A stretch of 64,000 nucleotides of DNA from NCBI GenBank assembly GCA_015231265.1, contig JADGBX010000004.1, positions 1 through 64,000 on the forward strand, written 5' to 3'. The stretch is from Magnetococcales bacterium (lineage in GTDB: Bacteria; Pseudomonadota; Magnetococcia; Magnetococcales; JADGBX01). Position numbers and translations under genes: made by a program. This document shows positions 29,124 to 38,769 of this stretch, piece by piece (within the stretch, counting starts at the first letter, position 1; every line of letters begins with the position of its first letter). The notes under the pieces are model-generated. The model made no database searches, had not been told where the DNA came from, and saw nothing but the letters and a program-made list of their open reading frames with translations.

Positions 29124-30977
29124 TCAGGAGACTTTTCGAATCTCTTTGGGGACGATGATCAGCTCTTCGTTGACTTCATTGGCAGCTTCAAACTCCGGTG
29201 TCAGGCAGAAGTCACCGCTACCAACACACTCCAATTCAAAAAAGACACCATGATCACAACGCTTGCACTTCTCGCGATCCAAGTGCTGCGTCACGATGGT
29301 GCGAATCGCTTCTGACTTGGACCGAAACACCTTGTCTGAGCCGATATGCTTGATATGACCACTGCGCTTGAACATGGTCATCACCTGATCACGCACGGCG
29401 CACAGGAAGAGATTCCCCCCCTTGTCGTGGCGTTTCTCCGCCTCATGCCGCAACATCTCGACACCGGCCACATCGATGAAGTTGATCCCACTGGAGACGA
29501 TCAGAAGCTGTTTCTGTTGAGCGTTACCTACCGTCATGCAGTGAAGAATCTCCTCGACATGATTGACAGCCCCGAAAAAGAGCGCTCCTTCAATGGCGAC
29601 GATCTTCAATTGGGGACACTCTTTATGAGTCTTTGCATGCACCAGATGCCGCACGCCCGTCGGATTTGGATTGGGAACCAGACTGACGATACGTGGGGCT
29701 GCCGCTTTACTCAGGTAGATCACCAGAGAGAGCATCACACCAACATAGATCGCCAACTCCAGATGGAGCAGCAACGTGGCGCCAAATGTTACCACCATCA
29801 CAGCCGCTTCCGATTCACTGGTACGAACGATCATGCGTATGTGGTGAAACTCGATGAGATTATAGGCGACCAGAAGGATGACACCCGCCATGGCAGCAAT
29901 CGGCAGATACGCTGCAAGCGGTGCGATGAGCAAAACGATCAGCATCAACGGAACTGCTGCAAACACGGCAGAAATCGGCGTCTGTGCCCCTGCCCTGAAG
30001 TTGACGCCTGAGCGAGTAAAAGAACCCGACGAGGGGTAGCTGGAGAAGAAACTACCGACAATATTGGAAAGACCCTGACCAATGAACTCCTGATTACCGT
30101 TGATGCGCTGTCTCGATTGCAGAGAAACGGAACGGGCGATGGAGACCGCTTCTATCAGTCCCAACAGGGCAATCGCCAATGCACCGGAGGCGAGATCACT
30201 CCAGATTTTCGCATCCCATGTCGGTGAGGAGAGCGGTGGCAGGCTGGCTGGTAGTGCCCCAACGAGTTGTATCCCCGCGTCCTCTCCACCAAGCACCAGA
30301 GCAGTCACGCTGCCACCGACCATGGCAATGAGCATACCCGGCCATCGAGGCGCAACTATACGCAGTACAACGGCAATACCCAATGTGACACTTCCCGTCA
30401 AAACCACGCTGAGGTTGGCATCAGGGAGTCGTATGAACACTTCGTGGAGCGTCGCAACAAAACTGAGCCCCCCAGGCAGCTCAATACCCAGGAAATGCTT
30501 CAACTGGCTTGAGGCAATCAGAATAGCCGCACCACTGGTGAAACCGACCACCACCGAGTGGGAGACGAAATTCACCAACGTTCCCATCCGGGCTAAACCC
30601 AACGCCAGCTGAAACAGGCCAACCATGATGGCCAACGTCAATGCCATACCGATAAATGGGTCACTGCCAGGAGTCGCCATTGGGGCGAGCGTCGAGTAGA
30701 CAACGATGGAGATCGCAGTCGTCGGCCCGGAAACCAGATGGTGAGAGGAGCCAAAAAGCGCCGCAATGATCGCAGGGATCATTGCCGTATAGAGACCAAA
30801 CTGGGGAGGAAGCCCTGCAATTGCTGCAAAAGCGACTCCCTGGGGTAGAACAATGACCGCACCTGTCAGGCCAGCAAAGAGATCTTGACGGAGGGTTTTG
30901 CGGTTGACGCGAGGCATCCAGCGACGAAATGGGAACACTTCGGCCCAGGCCATACTACAGACTGTGTTCTCCTTCAC
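29124..30977 (-). CDS. SulP family inorganic anion transporter with STAS domain
   Basis: 617 aa; DLFAGLTGAVIVLPQGVAFAAIAGLPPQFGLYTAMIPAIIAALFGSS; GSFTRSGVNFRAGAQTPISAVF; STAS-like SSGINFIDVAGVEMLRHEAEK. Confidence 0.93.
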   Translation of the reverse strand: MKENTVCSMAWAEVFPFRRWMPRVNRKTLRQDLFAGLTGAVIVLPQGVAFAAIAGLPPQFGLYTAMIPAIIAALFGSSHHLVSGPTTAISIVVYSTLAPMATPGSDPFIGMALTLAIMVGLFQLALGLARMGTLVNFVSHSVVVGFTSGAAILIASSQLKHFLGIELPGGLSFVATLHEVFIRLPDANLSVVLTGSVTLGIAVVLRIVAPRWPGMLIAMVGGSVTALVLGGEDAGIQLVGALPASLPPLSSPTWDAKIWSDLASGALAIALLGLIEAVSIARSVSLQSRQRINGNQEFIGQGLSNIVGSFFSSYPSSGSFTRSGVNFRAGAQTPISAVFAAVPLMLIVLLIAPLAAYLPIAAMAGVILLVAYNLIEFHHIRMIVRTSESEAAVMVVTFGATLLLHLELAIYVGVMLSLVIYLSKAAAPRIVSLVPNPNPTGVRHLVHAKTHKECPQLKIVAIEGALFFGAVNHVEEILHCMTVGNAQQKQLLIVSSGINFIDVAGVEMLRHEAEKRHDKGGNLFLCAVRDQVMTMFKRSGHIKHIGSDKVFRSKSEAIRTIVTQHLDREKCKRCDHGVFFELECVGSGDFCLTPEFEAANEVNEELIIVPKEIRKVS

Positions 30978-31260
30978 ATTATACTCCGTCTTCTGGATTT
31001 TCTCTCAAACATGGTCCTGGATTCCAAACCCCCCATACAGAAAATAACTGGTATCTGTCACCGCCGAAGAGCGTCACGAAGACCACTGTGGCCTGGACGC
31101 TCTGCTGGCTTGTTGCTTTAACGATTGTTTCTGGAGAGCAGCCACTATTATTTGGTTCCCTGCATATGGTCTGCACTCGCTCGTTGTCAAATGAAGGTCT
31201 AAATCATTCAACAGCACATATCGTGTGACTGTGAGGATGCTCCGTAACGTGTTCGATCAC

Positions 31261-32208
31261 TTAACGGGCAATCATCACCGATGTCTCCGAGTGCTCCAGC
31301 ACCCGCAACACCGTACTACCTGAAAGAAGACGCTCAAGATCTCCAAGACCACTATCGGAAAGGACGATCACCGAGTGGTGCTTTCCTTCACCGATGATCT
31401 CAGAGACTATGTTGCCGATTCGGATTTCACTCTTATGCGGCTTGATACCCACCTCTTTCAACGCATTCGTTGCTTCGAGGATTGAGTCTTTGGCGTGATC
31501 CACCCGTTGTTCATCCTCAGCAACGGCAAGCAGAGAGACGGGACACTCGCATCTGTCGGAAATCATCGCATCTCGTTTGACGGCTTCAATACTGCTTTTC
31601 GAACCATCGACACAGATCAAGTGGCCTTTGCCCTCTTCAATCTCTCTGGCGACCAATACGGAACAGGGCGCTTTCACAGCCAATTGTAGTGCAAGAGGAG
31701 TGACGCCGAAAATCTTGTCGAAACGATTTCTGGTCCGACCGGAAGCACCGACGATGATAAGATCGTGGTCGCCATCTTTCTGCTGTTCCAGAACACCGGC
31801 AAGGATGTCAGAGGCCACCTTCAAGCGCAGGCGGATCTTCTTCCCCATCGTGTTCTGATATTCGATCATATGATCACCGAGAGGATCACCACGAACGTCA
31901 CTATGTGTCGTGCGCTCATCCCAATCCTCTTCCATCTGGCCAAGTTCGACCAGCATGTCGCGACCTTTCTTAAGGTAGCGAATGCCGGGCAGCTCAAGCC
32001 CCCACTCAAGGATATTCTCTCGAGCAACTCTCACCTGCATGCCGCCGATCATACCTTGATCGACCTTACGCACGTAAAGAAGCGTGATGTCTGCATCCAT
32101 CCCCTGACCGAGTCGTGCTGCGTAGCGCACACCACGGTAGGATTCATCTGATCCATCGGTGCAGATCAGAATGCGAAAGCGCGTTTCCGAGTCCGTTTCC
32201 TGAGTCAT
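31261..32208 (-). CDS. Universal stress protein, two tandem USP domains
   Basis: RILICTDGSDESYRGVRYAARLG..., DLIIVGASGRTRNRFDKIFGVTPLALQLAVKAPCSVLVAR; second half HLICVDGSKSSIEAVKRDAMIS...VIVLSDSGLGDLERLLSGSTVLRVLEHSETSVMIAR. Confidence 0.88.
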   Translation of the reverse strand: MTQETDSETRFRILICTDGSDESYRGVRYAARLGQGMDADITLLYVRKVDQGMIGGMQVRVARENILEWGLELPGIRYLKKGRDMLVELGQMEEDWDERTTHSDVRGDPLGDHMIEYQNTMGKKIRLRLKVASDILAGVLEQQKDGDHDLIIVGASGRTRNRFDKIFGVTPLALQLAVKAPCSVLVAREIEEGKGHLICVDGSKSSIEAVKRDAMISDRCECPVSLLAVAEDEQRVDHAKDSILEATNALKEVGIKPHKSEIRIGNIVSEIIGEGKHHSVIVLSDSGLGDLERLLSGSTVLRVLEHSETSVMIAR

Positions 32209-32232
32209 GACGTCAAGGTTCCCTCAAAGAGA

Positions 32233-33627
32233 TCAGATGAAGAACGGCCAATAGACCGAAGCGAAAACCAGCATAAGAAAGGTGGACAATAAAGCCATTT
32301 TCCATCCAACCGCGAGAAAGTCCGTCGTCTTAAGATAACCCGAAGCATACACAATGGTACACGCCGGCGTTCCGACGACGGTGAGGTAAGCAAAGGCAGA
32401 CGAAATAGCTGTGATGAACCCAATGACAATGGGTGATTCACCAGCTGCTTTTGCCAGATTGAGAACAATCGGCCCAAGAACTGCCACAGCAGCACCATTC
32501 GACATGGTATTCGTCACACCGGTTGTCAGTGCCGACACCGACAGCCACAACCCGACACCCTCGTCAGCCCCAAGAGGCGTCAACATGGTGAGGAACGTAT
32601 TCGCTACCCACTCGGCTGCTCCGGTATTTTTCATTTGAACACCAAGGGAGATTGCAGCGGCATAGAGCAGAACAACGCCCCAGTTCACACCACTGTTAAG
32701 ATCTTCCCAAAGCACGAGACCTGCCACCAGGAACGCTGAGGCACCCAACACTGCGATGGTCCCCATACCAACTTCGCTGGAGACGAAGACCCAGCCGAAA
32801 AGGATGAGCGCGAAAAGGATGATTGACGTCCAATCCCGTGGTTTCAGAGGCCCCTGCTCTTTCACTTGCTCCTTGAGCTTTTCAACCGCAGGGCTGAGAT
32901 CGCTGAACTCCGGTTTAAACGTAAAGAAAAGAAGAAGCGTTACAAACGGCAACTGCAATAGAAACATCGGATAGGCGTAGATCATCCAATCTACATAGCT
33001 GATCGTAAGACCATAAAACTCTTTCCAGTAGCCAATCATGATCGCATTGCGCGCTCCACCCGAAGGCGTACCGATTCCGGCGACCGAACAACCATATGCG
33101 ATGGAAAAGAGAAGAACAGCTGCCAAATTGCGCACCTCCTTGGGATCCTTGGAGGTGAGGGTGATCAGAGTAATACCCACCGGCAACATCATGGCGGCAA
33201 CAGTGTGCTCACCGATGAATGAAGCGAGGATGCCCGACACTACAGAGATACCAAAGGCGATGCGGATCGTTTTGGTCCCGGTAACGTTAATGATCAACAG
33301 AGCAATACGCTTGTCGAGCTTCTGCTTCACGACAGCAACCGCGAGCATCAGCGAGCCCATGATGAAGAGCACGGAGTCGTTCATCAGGCTACGCGCAACA
33401 GTCGATGATGCGATACCAAGCAGCAGCACCTGACCAACAACGATCAACAATGCCACAGTCGGAAGCGGAACCGGTTCGGTCACAAAAAGGATAGTTGCCA
33501 CCACAGTCATGGCCAGAACAATCATACCCTCTTCACTCAACCCCTCGGGAAGAGGAAGCGTTAGGATGATGGCACCAACGATAAGCGCAATAAAAAACCA
33601 CTTCTTTTCGCGCAAAAACTCTTTCAC
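32233..33627 (-). CDS. DASS/SLC13-type anion:sodium symporter family protein
   Basis: 464 aa; many TM helices; AIVGSPFIGEHT-like region (SGILASFIGEHTVAAMMLPVGITL), SVAGIGTPSGGARNAIMIGY, TNTMSNGAAVAVLGPIVLNLA. Confidence 0.87.
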   Translation of the reverse strand: MKEFLREKKWFFIALIVGAIILTLPLPEGLSEEGMIVLAMTVVATILFVTEPVPLPTVALLIVVGQVLLLGIASSTVARSLMNDSVLFIMGSLMLAVAVVKQKLDKRIALLIINVTGTKTIRIAFGISVVSGILASFIGEHTVAAMMLPVGITLITLTSKDPKEVRNLAAVLLFSIAYGCSVAGIGTPSGGARNAIMIGYWKEFYGLTISYVDWMIYAYPMFLLQLPFVTLLLFFTFKPEFSDLSPAVEKLKEQVKEQGPLKPRDWTSIILFALILFGWVFVSSEVGMGTIAVLGASAFLVAGLVLWEDLNSGVNWGVVLLYAAAISLGVQMKNTGAAEWVANTFLTMLTPLGADEGVGLWLSVSALTTGVTNTMSNGAAVAVLGPIVLNLAKAAGESPIVIGFITAISSAFAYLTVVGTPACTIVYASGYLKTTDFLAVGWKMALLSTFLMLVFASVYWPFFI

Positions 33628-34032
33628 AGTCCACTCTCCATTGCCTCATCCCTGAGCGATTCCCCACAACCATGCGTTCATCTGCAAGCGCATCTATGGC
33701 ATCATGCTTCTCTTAACTCACGAAAAGAGACAGTGCCGCCCACACCGCATGGATCAAAGCATGATCTGGAAATCATTTGGGATTCACGACGAATCAAAGC
33801 AAACTATTATACATAATTCGACCCAAACGGGAACCGTCCCCGTTCTGTTTTCCACAGGAAAGCAGGCAAGATGTTGAATAAATGGCATCATTCTTGATTG
33901 ATTCACAACCATCTACAAATTATAACTGTTATTACATATTTATAGTGCTGATTATTAAAGCTAATCCCTACTTCCGTATAGTCACAATAACTATTAGTCA
34001 GGATCACTTCACAGATCGCCCATACACTCTTT

Positions 34033-34281
34033 TCAGCGCATCCCGAGAGCCTGCTTGTAGAGGTGAAGCAGTGCCTCTTCTTCATCAACCTGATGCTGAT
34101 CCATTTTTCGAAGCCGGATAATCTGACGCATCACTTTTGGTTCGAAACCACCGTTCTTCGCTTCGGCATAGATCTCGCGGATACTGGCCCCAATCTCAGA
34201 TTTTTCCTCTTCAAGACGTTCAATTCTTTCAACAAAAATACGAAGCTCTTCATGCTCGATCTCAGGGCTGCTCTCCGACAT
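34033..34281 (-). CDS. GapR-like (DUF2312) DNA-binding protein
   Basis: [73 protein letters not shown] matches the DUF2312/GapR signature. Start set at [12 protein letters not shown]. Confidence 0.88.
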   Translation of the reverse strand: MSESSPEIEHEELRIFVERIERLEEEKSEIGASIREIYAEAKNGGFEPKVMRQIIRLRKMDQHQVDEEEALLHLYKQALGMR

Positions 34282-34561
34282 TGTTCTCTCTCCTGTAATA
34301 GCTCTCATACACGCTGAACGCACCGTTCATACCTACAAGAACAGCACTGGACACAGCCGATGATTCCTCTGCAACGCACAACTGTCAAGCAACTCACCAC
34401 CCCATCAGGAGAGCGCCCAACCATACAAAAAACGTGAAGGGATCGTAAATATATCAGCAAGAGCTGCCAAAAACGTGCATAATCAAATTTCTTGAACACG
34501 ATGCTTGAGTTGTTTTGCTTGGCATCTGACGATTAACGCAAGAATTTCAGGAATAGATTGC

Positions 34562-36283
34562 ATGGTTACCGAAGCGAAAACACCCCATCCGGCTCAAAAC
34601 GACGACACGCTTGGAGAGATTCTCCAGCTCCTGAAAGAGATCCCGGAGATCAGCCATGACGGCTTCTCCAATATTACGGATCATATGGGAAATTTCTCCA
34701 GCAGTTTTGCAACGGGTGCCACACGATCGATCTCCATTACGGAGCTGATCGAGTCGGATGGCGATATGGGGTTGACGCCCCTGCGTAATGACCTCCGCAA
34801 GGTAAACCGTGAGATCAGCGGCGCCTTCAAGTCCCTGGATACTCTTGTCGAACAGCAGCAAGGATTTCTTACCCTCATCAACAAGACACTGGAATGGGCA
34901 CTCACTCTGGAGCAGGACGCCTTTCTGCCACCCATCGTCGATCAGATCAAAGCTCAAAGCGGCGAACGCCTGGAAATCCAGACGCTCGGAGCGATCATCG
35001 ACAGCCTGATTCAACAGACCCGCCCCTTGATCCATGATGTAATCATGGCGAGTGAAGAGGCGACGGATGTGATGAACCATCTTTCCCGCCGCGTTACTGC
35101 CGACCTGGAGTCATCACGTCATGGACTCACAGGAATCAAGAAAAAAACCTCCCAGGGGACACGCACTCTTACCCGTATCGTCAAGGATGTCGGTTCTATT
35201 TGCAGTGCAATGCACGACCGTTCCCGCAAGGTGAATGATATCGTGTTTCAGATGGTGCAATCGATGCAGTATGACGACATCACGGCGCAGCGTGTACAAC
35301 ATGCGCTCCAAGCTCTGGAGACAGGTCGGGATAAACTGACTACAGAGAAACCGAGCACCAGAGACATCCAATGGTTTACCGTCGCATCGACCATTATCAT
35401 CAACCAACTCCATGCCACACGTGACGATGCAGTCAAAGCGATCAGTGACAGCCGGGAACAGCTTGATCTGATTGCAGAACTGGCCCGTGAACAGGTCAGT
35501 GACGTGAGCACTATCCGGAAACACGGTGTTGCTTTCAGGCAAGAGACGGCAGATGTCACCTATCATCTGACCTCAATGGGCCATTTCAGTGCATTTAACG
35601 AACGCTTCTCCAATGATGTGCTCAGCGATCTGACAAAGGCTGAGAACGCAATTTTTCAGGCTAAACGGGCGATGAACGTCCTGGCCATGACCAGCAACCG
35701 ATTGGAAAAATTGGCCTCTTCCCTGAAAACACAAGGGAGTGAACGGCTGGAAGTACTGACGCGCAACATCATCGCTCTGGCGCAGAAAATACAGATTGAA
35801 GGCCCAAAACAGGTGGCAGCTTTCAACAAAGCTTCTGTCAAACTTCATAGCATCAGCATGACTTTTTCGGACAAGGTAACTCCCAAGCTGATGCGCACCA
35901 ACAGCCTGTTACGACGCGTTCCACTCACCACCAAACAGCTGGATAGCAACAACGAAGATCTGATCTCGGAGATGAATGAGACTCTTGGTGATGCACAGGC
36001 TACGGCTATTCAGATCATGCTCCTGGTCACAGAGATGGATTTCCACGAGGAGATTCATGACCATGTGGAAACTGCAACGCGCCTACTCAATAGACTTCTG
36101 GAAGATCTTGGTATTTCCCCAGGCTCTCTGAGCGACAAGGAGTTGGCAGAATTGACAAATGAGTTTGAGGATCTCGCCAACATGTACACCATGGAGAGCG
36201 AACGGCGGGTTCACAACGCTGCGCTTGATCAAGGCGATGGGCATGCTGATGAGGACGATGATGATGGCATAGAGCTGTTCTGA
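34562..36283 (+). CDS. Cytoplasmic coiled-coil protein, MCP-/CheZ-like
   Basis: Long helical protein without an obvious TM; VFQMVQSMQYDDITAQRVQHALQALE resembles CheZ-type helix motifs. Second acidic helix LLVTEMDFHEEIHDHVETATRLLNRLLEDLG. Start at 34562 (ATGGTTACCGAAGCG) is inferred. Confidence 0.6.
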   Translation: MVTEAKTPHPAQNDDTLGEILQLLKEIPEISHDGFSNITDHMGNFSSSFATGATRSISITELIESDGDMGLTPLRNDLRKVNREISGAFKSLDTLVEQQQGFLTLINKTLEWALTLEQDAFLPPIVDQIKAQSGERLEIQTLGAIIDSLIQQTRPLIHDVIMASEEATDVMNHLSRRVTADLESSRHGLTGIKKKTSQGTRTLTRIVKDVGSICSAMHDRSRKVNDIVFQMVQSMQYDDITAQRVQHALQALETGRDKLTTEKPSTRDIQWFTVASTIIINQLHATRDDAVKAISDSREQLDLIAELAREQVSDVSTIRKHGVAFRQETADVTYHLTSMGHFSAFNERFSNDVLSDLTKAENAIFQAKRAMNVLAMTSNRLEKLASSLKTQGSERLEVLTRNIIALAQKIQIEGPKQVAAFNKASVKLHSISMTFSDKVTPKLMRTNSLLRRVPLTTKQLDSNNEDLISEMNETLGDAQATAIQIMLLVTEMDFHEEIHDHVETATRLLNRLLEDLGISPGSLSDKELAELTNEFEDLANMYTMESERRVHNAALDQGDGHADEDDDDGIELF

Positions 36284-36311
36284 ACCTCCAACAAGATCGC
36301 TTAATCCAAAA

Positions 36312-36356
36312 AAAGCGCCGGAGACCACATCAACTGGGTTCCGGCGCTTTCTCTTT
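36312..36356 (+). terminator. Rho-independent terminator between convergent genes
   Basis: AAAGCGCCGG (36312-36321) / CCGGCGCTTT (36341-36350) followed by ctcttttt. Confidence 0.85.
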
Positions 36357-36378
36357 TTAAGGGCTATAAATGGCTTAT

Positions 36379-38355
36379 TTACTTGCTGGACAGCGCCAAC
36401 AGCAGACCATTTAGCCGTTTGACGTAACCCGCAGGATCCTCCAACTGTCCCCCTTCACCGAGCAGTGCCTGATCAAACAGTACGTTGGCCCAATCTCCAA
36501 AGCGAGCCTCATCGCTCTCCTTCTCCATCACCTGCATCAGGGGGTGGTCGGGATTGAGTTCCAAGATCCGTTTTGTGGCGGGCACATCCTGTCCAGCCTC
36601 TTTCAAAATCCTCTCCAGAGAGGCACTCATATCGTGGTCATCACTGACCAGACAGGAGGGGGAGTCCGTGAGCCGGGCCGAGGAACGCACATCCTTGATG
36701 CGATCGCCCAACGTTCCCTTCACCCGTTCGATAACCCCATCGATGCTGGATGCTTCCTTCTCTTCACTCTCAGATGCCTTCTCTTCATCGTCGGAAACCT
36801 CTTCTCCACCCAGCTTGGAGAGATCAAGATCACCCTTGGTCACAGACTGCAACGGCTTCCCATCGAACTCATTGAGGTGGGTCACCAGCCACTCATCAAC
36901 CCGATCGGTAAGCAGTAGCACTTCAATGCCCTTACGACGGAAGATCTCCAGATGGGGACTGCTGGAAGCGGCTGCACTATTCTCAGCATTGACGTAATAG
37001 ATCGCCTCCTGCCCTTCTTTCATTCTCTCGATATACGCCTGTAGAGAAATTCTCTGCTCGGCAACATCGTCATGGGTCGTTGAGAAGCGCAACAGCTTGG
37101 CAATGCGATCCTTATTGGCGGCATCTTCTATGATGCCCTCTTTGATCACCATGCCGAAGGTTTTCCAGAAATCGTTGTATTTGCTTTCGTCTTCGTCTTT
37201 AGCCAACGTCTCCATCAACCCAAGAACCTTACTCACTGCCCCCTTGCGAATGGCACTCATCACCCGGTTCTGCTGCAGAATCTCACGGGAGACGTTAAGC
37301 GGCAGATCGGAGGAGTCCACCACACCGCGAATAAACCGCAGATATCGGGGCATGAGATCCTCTGAGCCCTCCGTGATGAAGACGCGGCGCACATAGAGAC
37401 GGACACCATCCTTCTGCTCTCGATCCCAGAGGTTGAACGGGGGGCGTTTCGGGATGTAGAGAAGCAGCGTGTATTCGTAGTTGCCTTCGAGGCGGGCATG
37501 AATATGGCTCAGTGGCTCGTCGAAATCGTGAGAGACATGTTTGTAGAACTCCGTATACTCCTCATCGCTGATTTCCGACTTCGAACGAGTCCAGAGGGCG
37601 GAGGCCTGGTTGATCTTCTCCCACTCGGGCTTCTGCTCACCTTCACCATCCGCTTTGCTTTCAGCCTCCTTTTCACCCTCCTCTTCATCAGGAATCGTCT
37701 CTTCAGGGGGGATCGGCATCATGATCGGCCAGGCGACATGATCGGAGAATTTCCGAATGATCGACTTCAGGCGCCAGCCATCGATAAACTCATCCTGATC
37801 TTCACGCAGATGCAGAATGACATCCGTTCCACGCTGGGCTTTAGAAACGGTCTCAATAGTGAATTCACCATCCCCCTTCGAGGACCAGCGAATCGCGGCA
37901 CTCTCTTCGGTACCAGCACGACGGGTCAGAACAGTGACCCGGTCGGCAACGATGAAAGCCGAGTAGAAACCGACGCCGAACTGACCAATCATCTGCGCGT
38001 CGCTGGCCTGATCTCCCGAAAGAGACGAGAGGAACTCCTTGGTCCCGGAGCGAGCGATTGTGCCCAAGTTCGCGATCACCTCATCGTGATCCATCCCGAT
38101 GCCGGCATCAGAGATCGTGAGGGTCCGAGACTCCTTGTCGAACGAGAGACGGATCTCCAATGAGGAGTCTCCTTCATAGAGTCCATCATCGGAAAGTGCG
38201 GCAAAACGGAGCTTGTCAGATGCATCGGAGGCATTTGAGATCAGCTCGCGAAGAAAGATCTCCTTGTTGCTGTAGAGCGAGTGAATCATAAGATCCAGAA
38301 GCTGCCGAACCTCAGTCTGAAAAGCGTGTGTCTCTTGGCCGGTTGTGGTGGTCAT
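36379..38355 (-). CDS. htpG: Molecular chaperone HtpG (Hsp90)
   Basis: TEVRQLLDLMIHSLYSNKEIFLRELISNASDASDKLRF; DAGIGMDHDEVIANLGTIARSGTKEF; GQFGVGFYSAFIVAD. Confidence 0.97.
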   Translation of the reverse strand: MTTTTGQETHAFQTEVRQLLDLMIHSLYSNKEIFLRELISNASDASDKLRFAALSDDGLYEGDSSLEIRLSFDKESRTLTISDAGIGMDHDEVIANLGTIARSGTKEFLSSLSGDQASDAQMIGQFGVGFYSAFIVADRVTVLTRRAGTEESAAIRWSSKGDGEFTIETVSKAQRGTDVILHLREDQDEFIDGWRLKSIIRKFSDHVAWPIMMPIPPEETIPDEEEGEKEAESKADGEGEQKPEWEKINQASALWTRSKSEISDEEYTEFYKHVSHDFDEPLSHIHARLEGNYEYTLLLYIPKRPPFNLWDREQKDGVRLYVRRVFITEGSEDLMPRYLRFIRGVVDSSDLPLNVSREILQQNRVMSAIRKGAVSKVLGLMETLAKDEDESKYNDFWKTFGMVIKEGIIEDAANKDRIAKLLRFSTTHDDVAEQRISLQAYIERMKEGQEAIYYVNAENSAAASSSPHLEIFRRKGIEVLLLTDRVDEWLVTHLNEFDGKPLQSVTKGDLDLSKLGGEEVSDDEEKASESEEKEASSIDGVIERVKGTLGDRIKDVRSSARLTDSPSCLVSDDHDMSASLERILKEAGQDVPATKRILELNPDHPLMQVMEKESDEARFGDWANVLFDQALLGEGGQLEDPAGYVKRLNGLLLALSSK

Positions 38356-38769
38356 GATCTGCTAGTGCCTCGTATGAGCTTGACGTATCAAAAAGTAGAC
38401 AGAATTGGTATATCGAACGACCTGTGAGCTGCATCCATCCGCAATTCAACATGGGAAGCGACTCCTCATATGGAGTGGTACACGAATAGTTTGCCGCACA
38501 GTATCCTTAAGAGGATCAGTTCTCTTATTGCTCAACTCTTTTTCGTGCAATAACACGGGTCATTGCGCGTGTATATTGGCATGCACGGAAACGAAGTCCA
38601 CCCCTCCAGGCCATTTTTTTCATTTCATGAGAAACAGGCAACAGCCGTGATAGAGGTGGATGACGGTGGAAATACAGGATGATGACGCTCTTTTCCCAAT
38701 GGTCTGGTGGTCACACATGGTATATTGGTTGGGTGATGACGCTAACGTTCTGCCTTGAAGAGACTCTCC

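Noticed and set aside
29124-33627. Genomic island or mobile element around the transporter block
   Set aside because: No integrase, transposase, flanking tRNA or direct repeats seen; composition looks similar to the rest of the window by eye.
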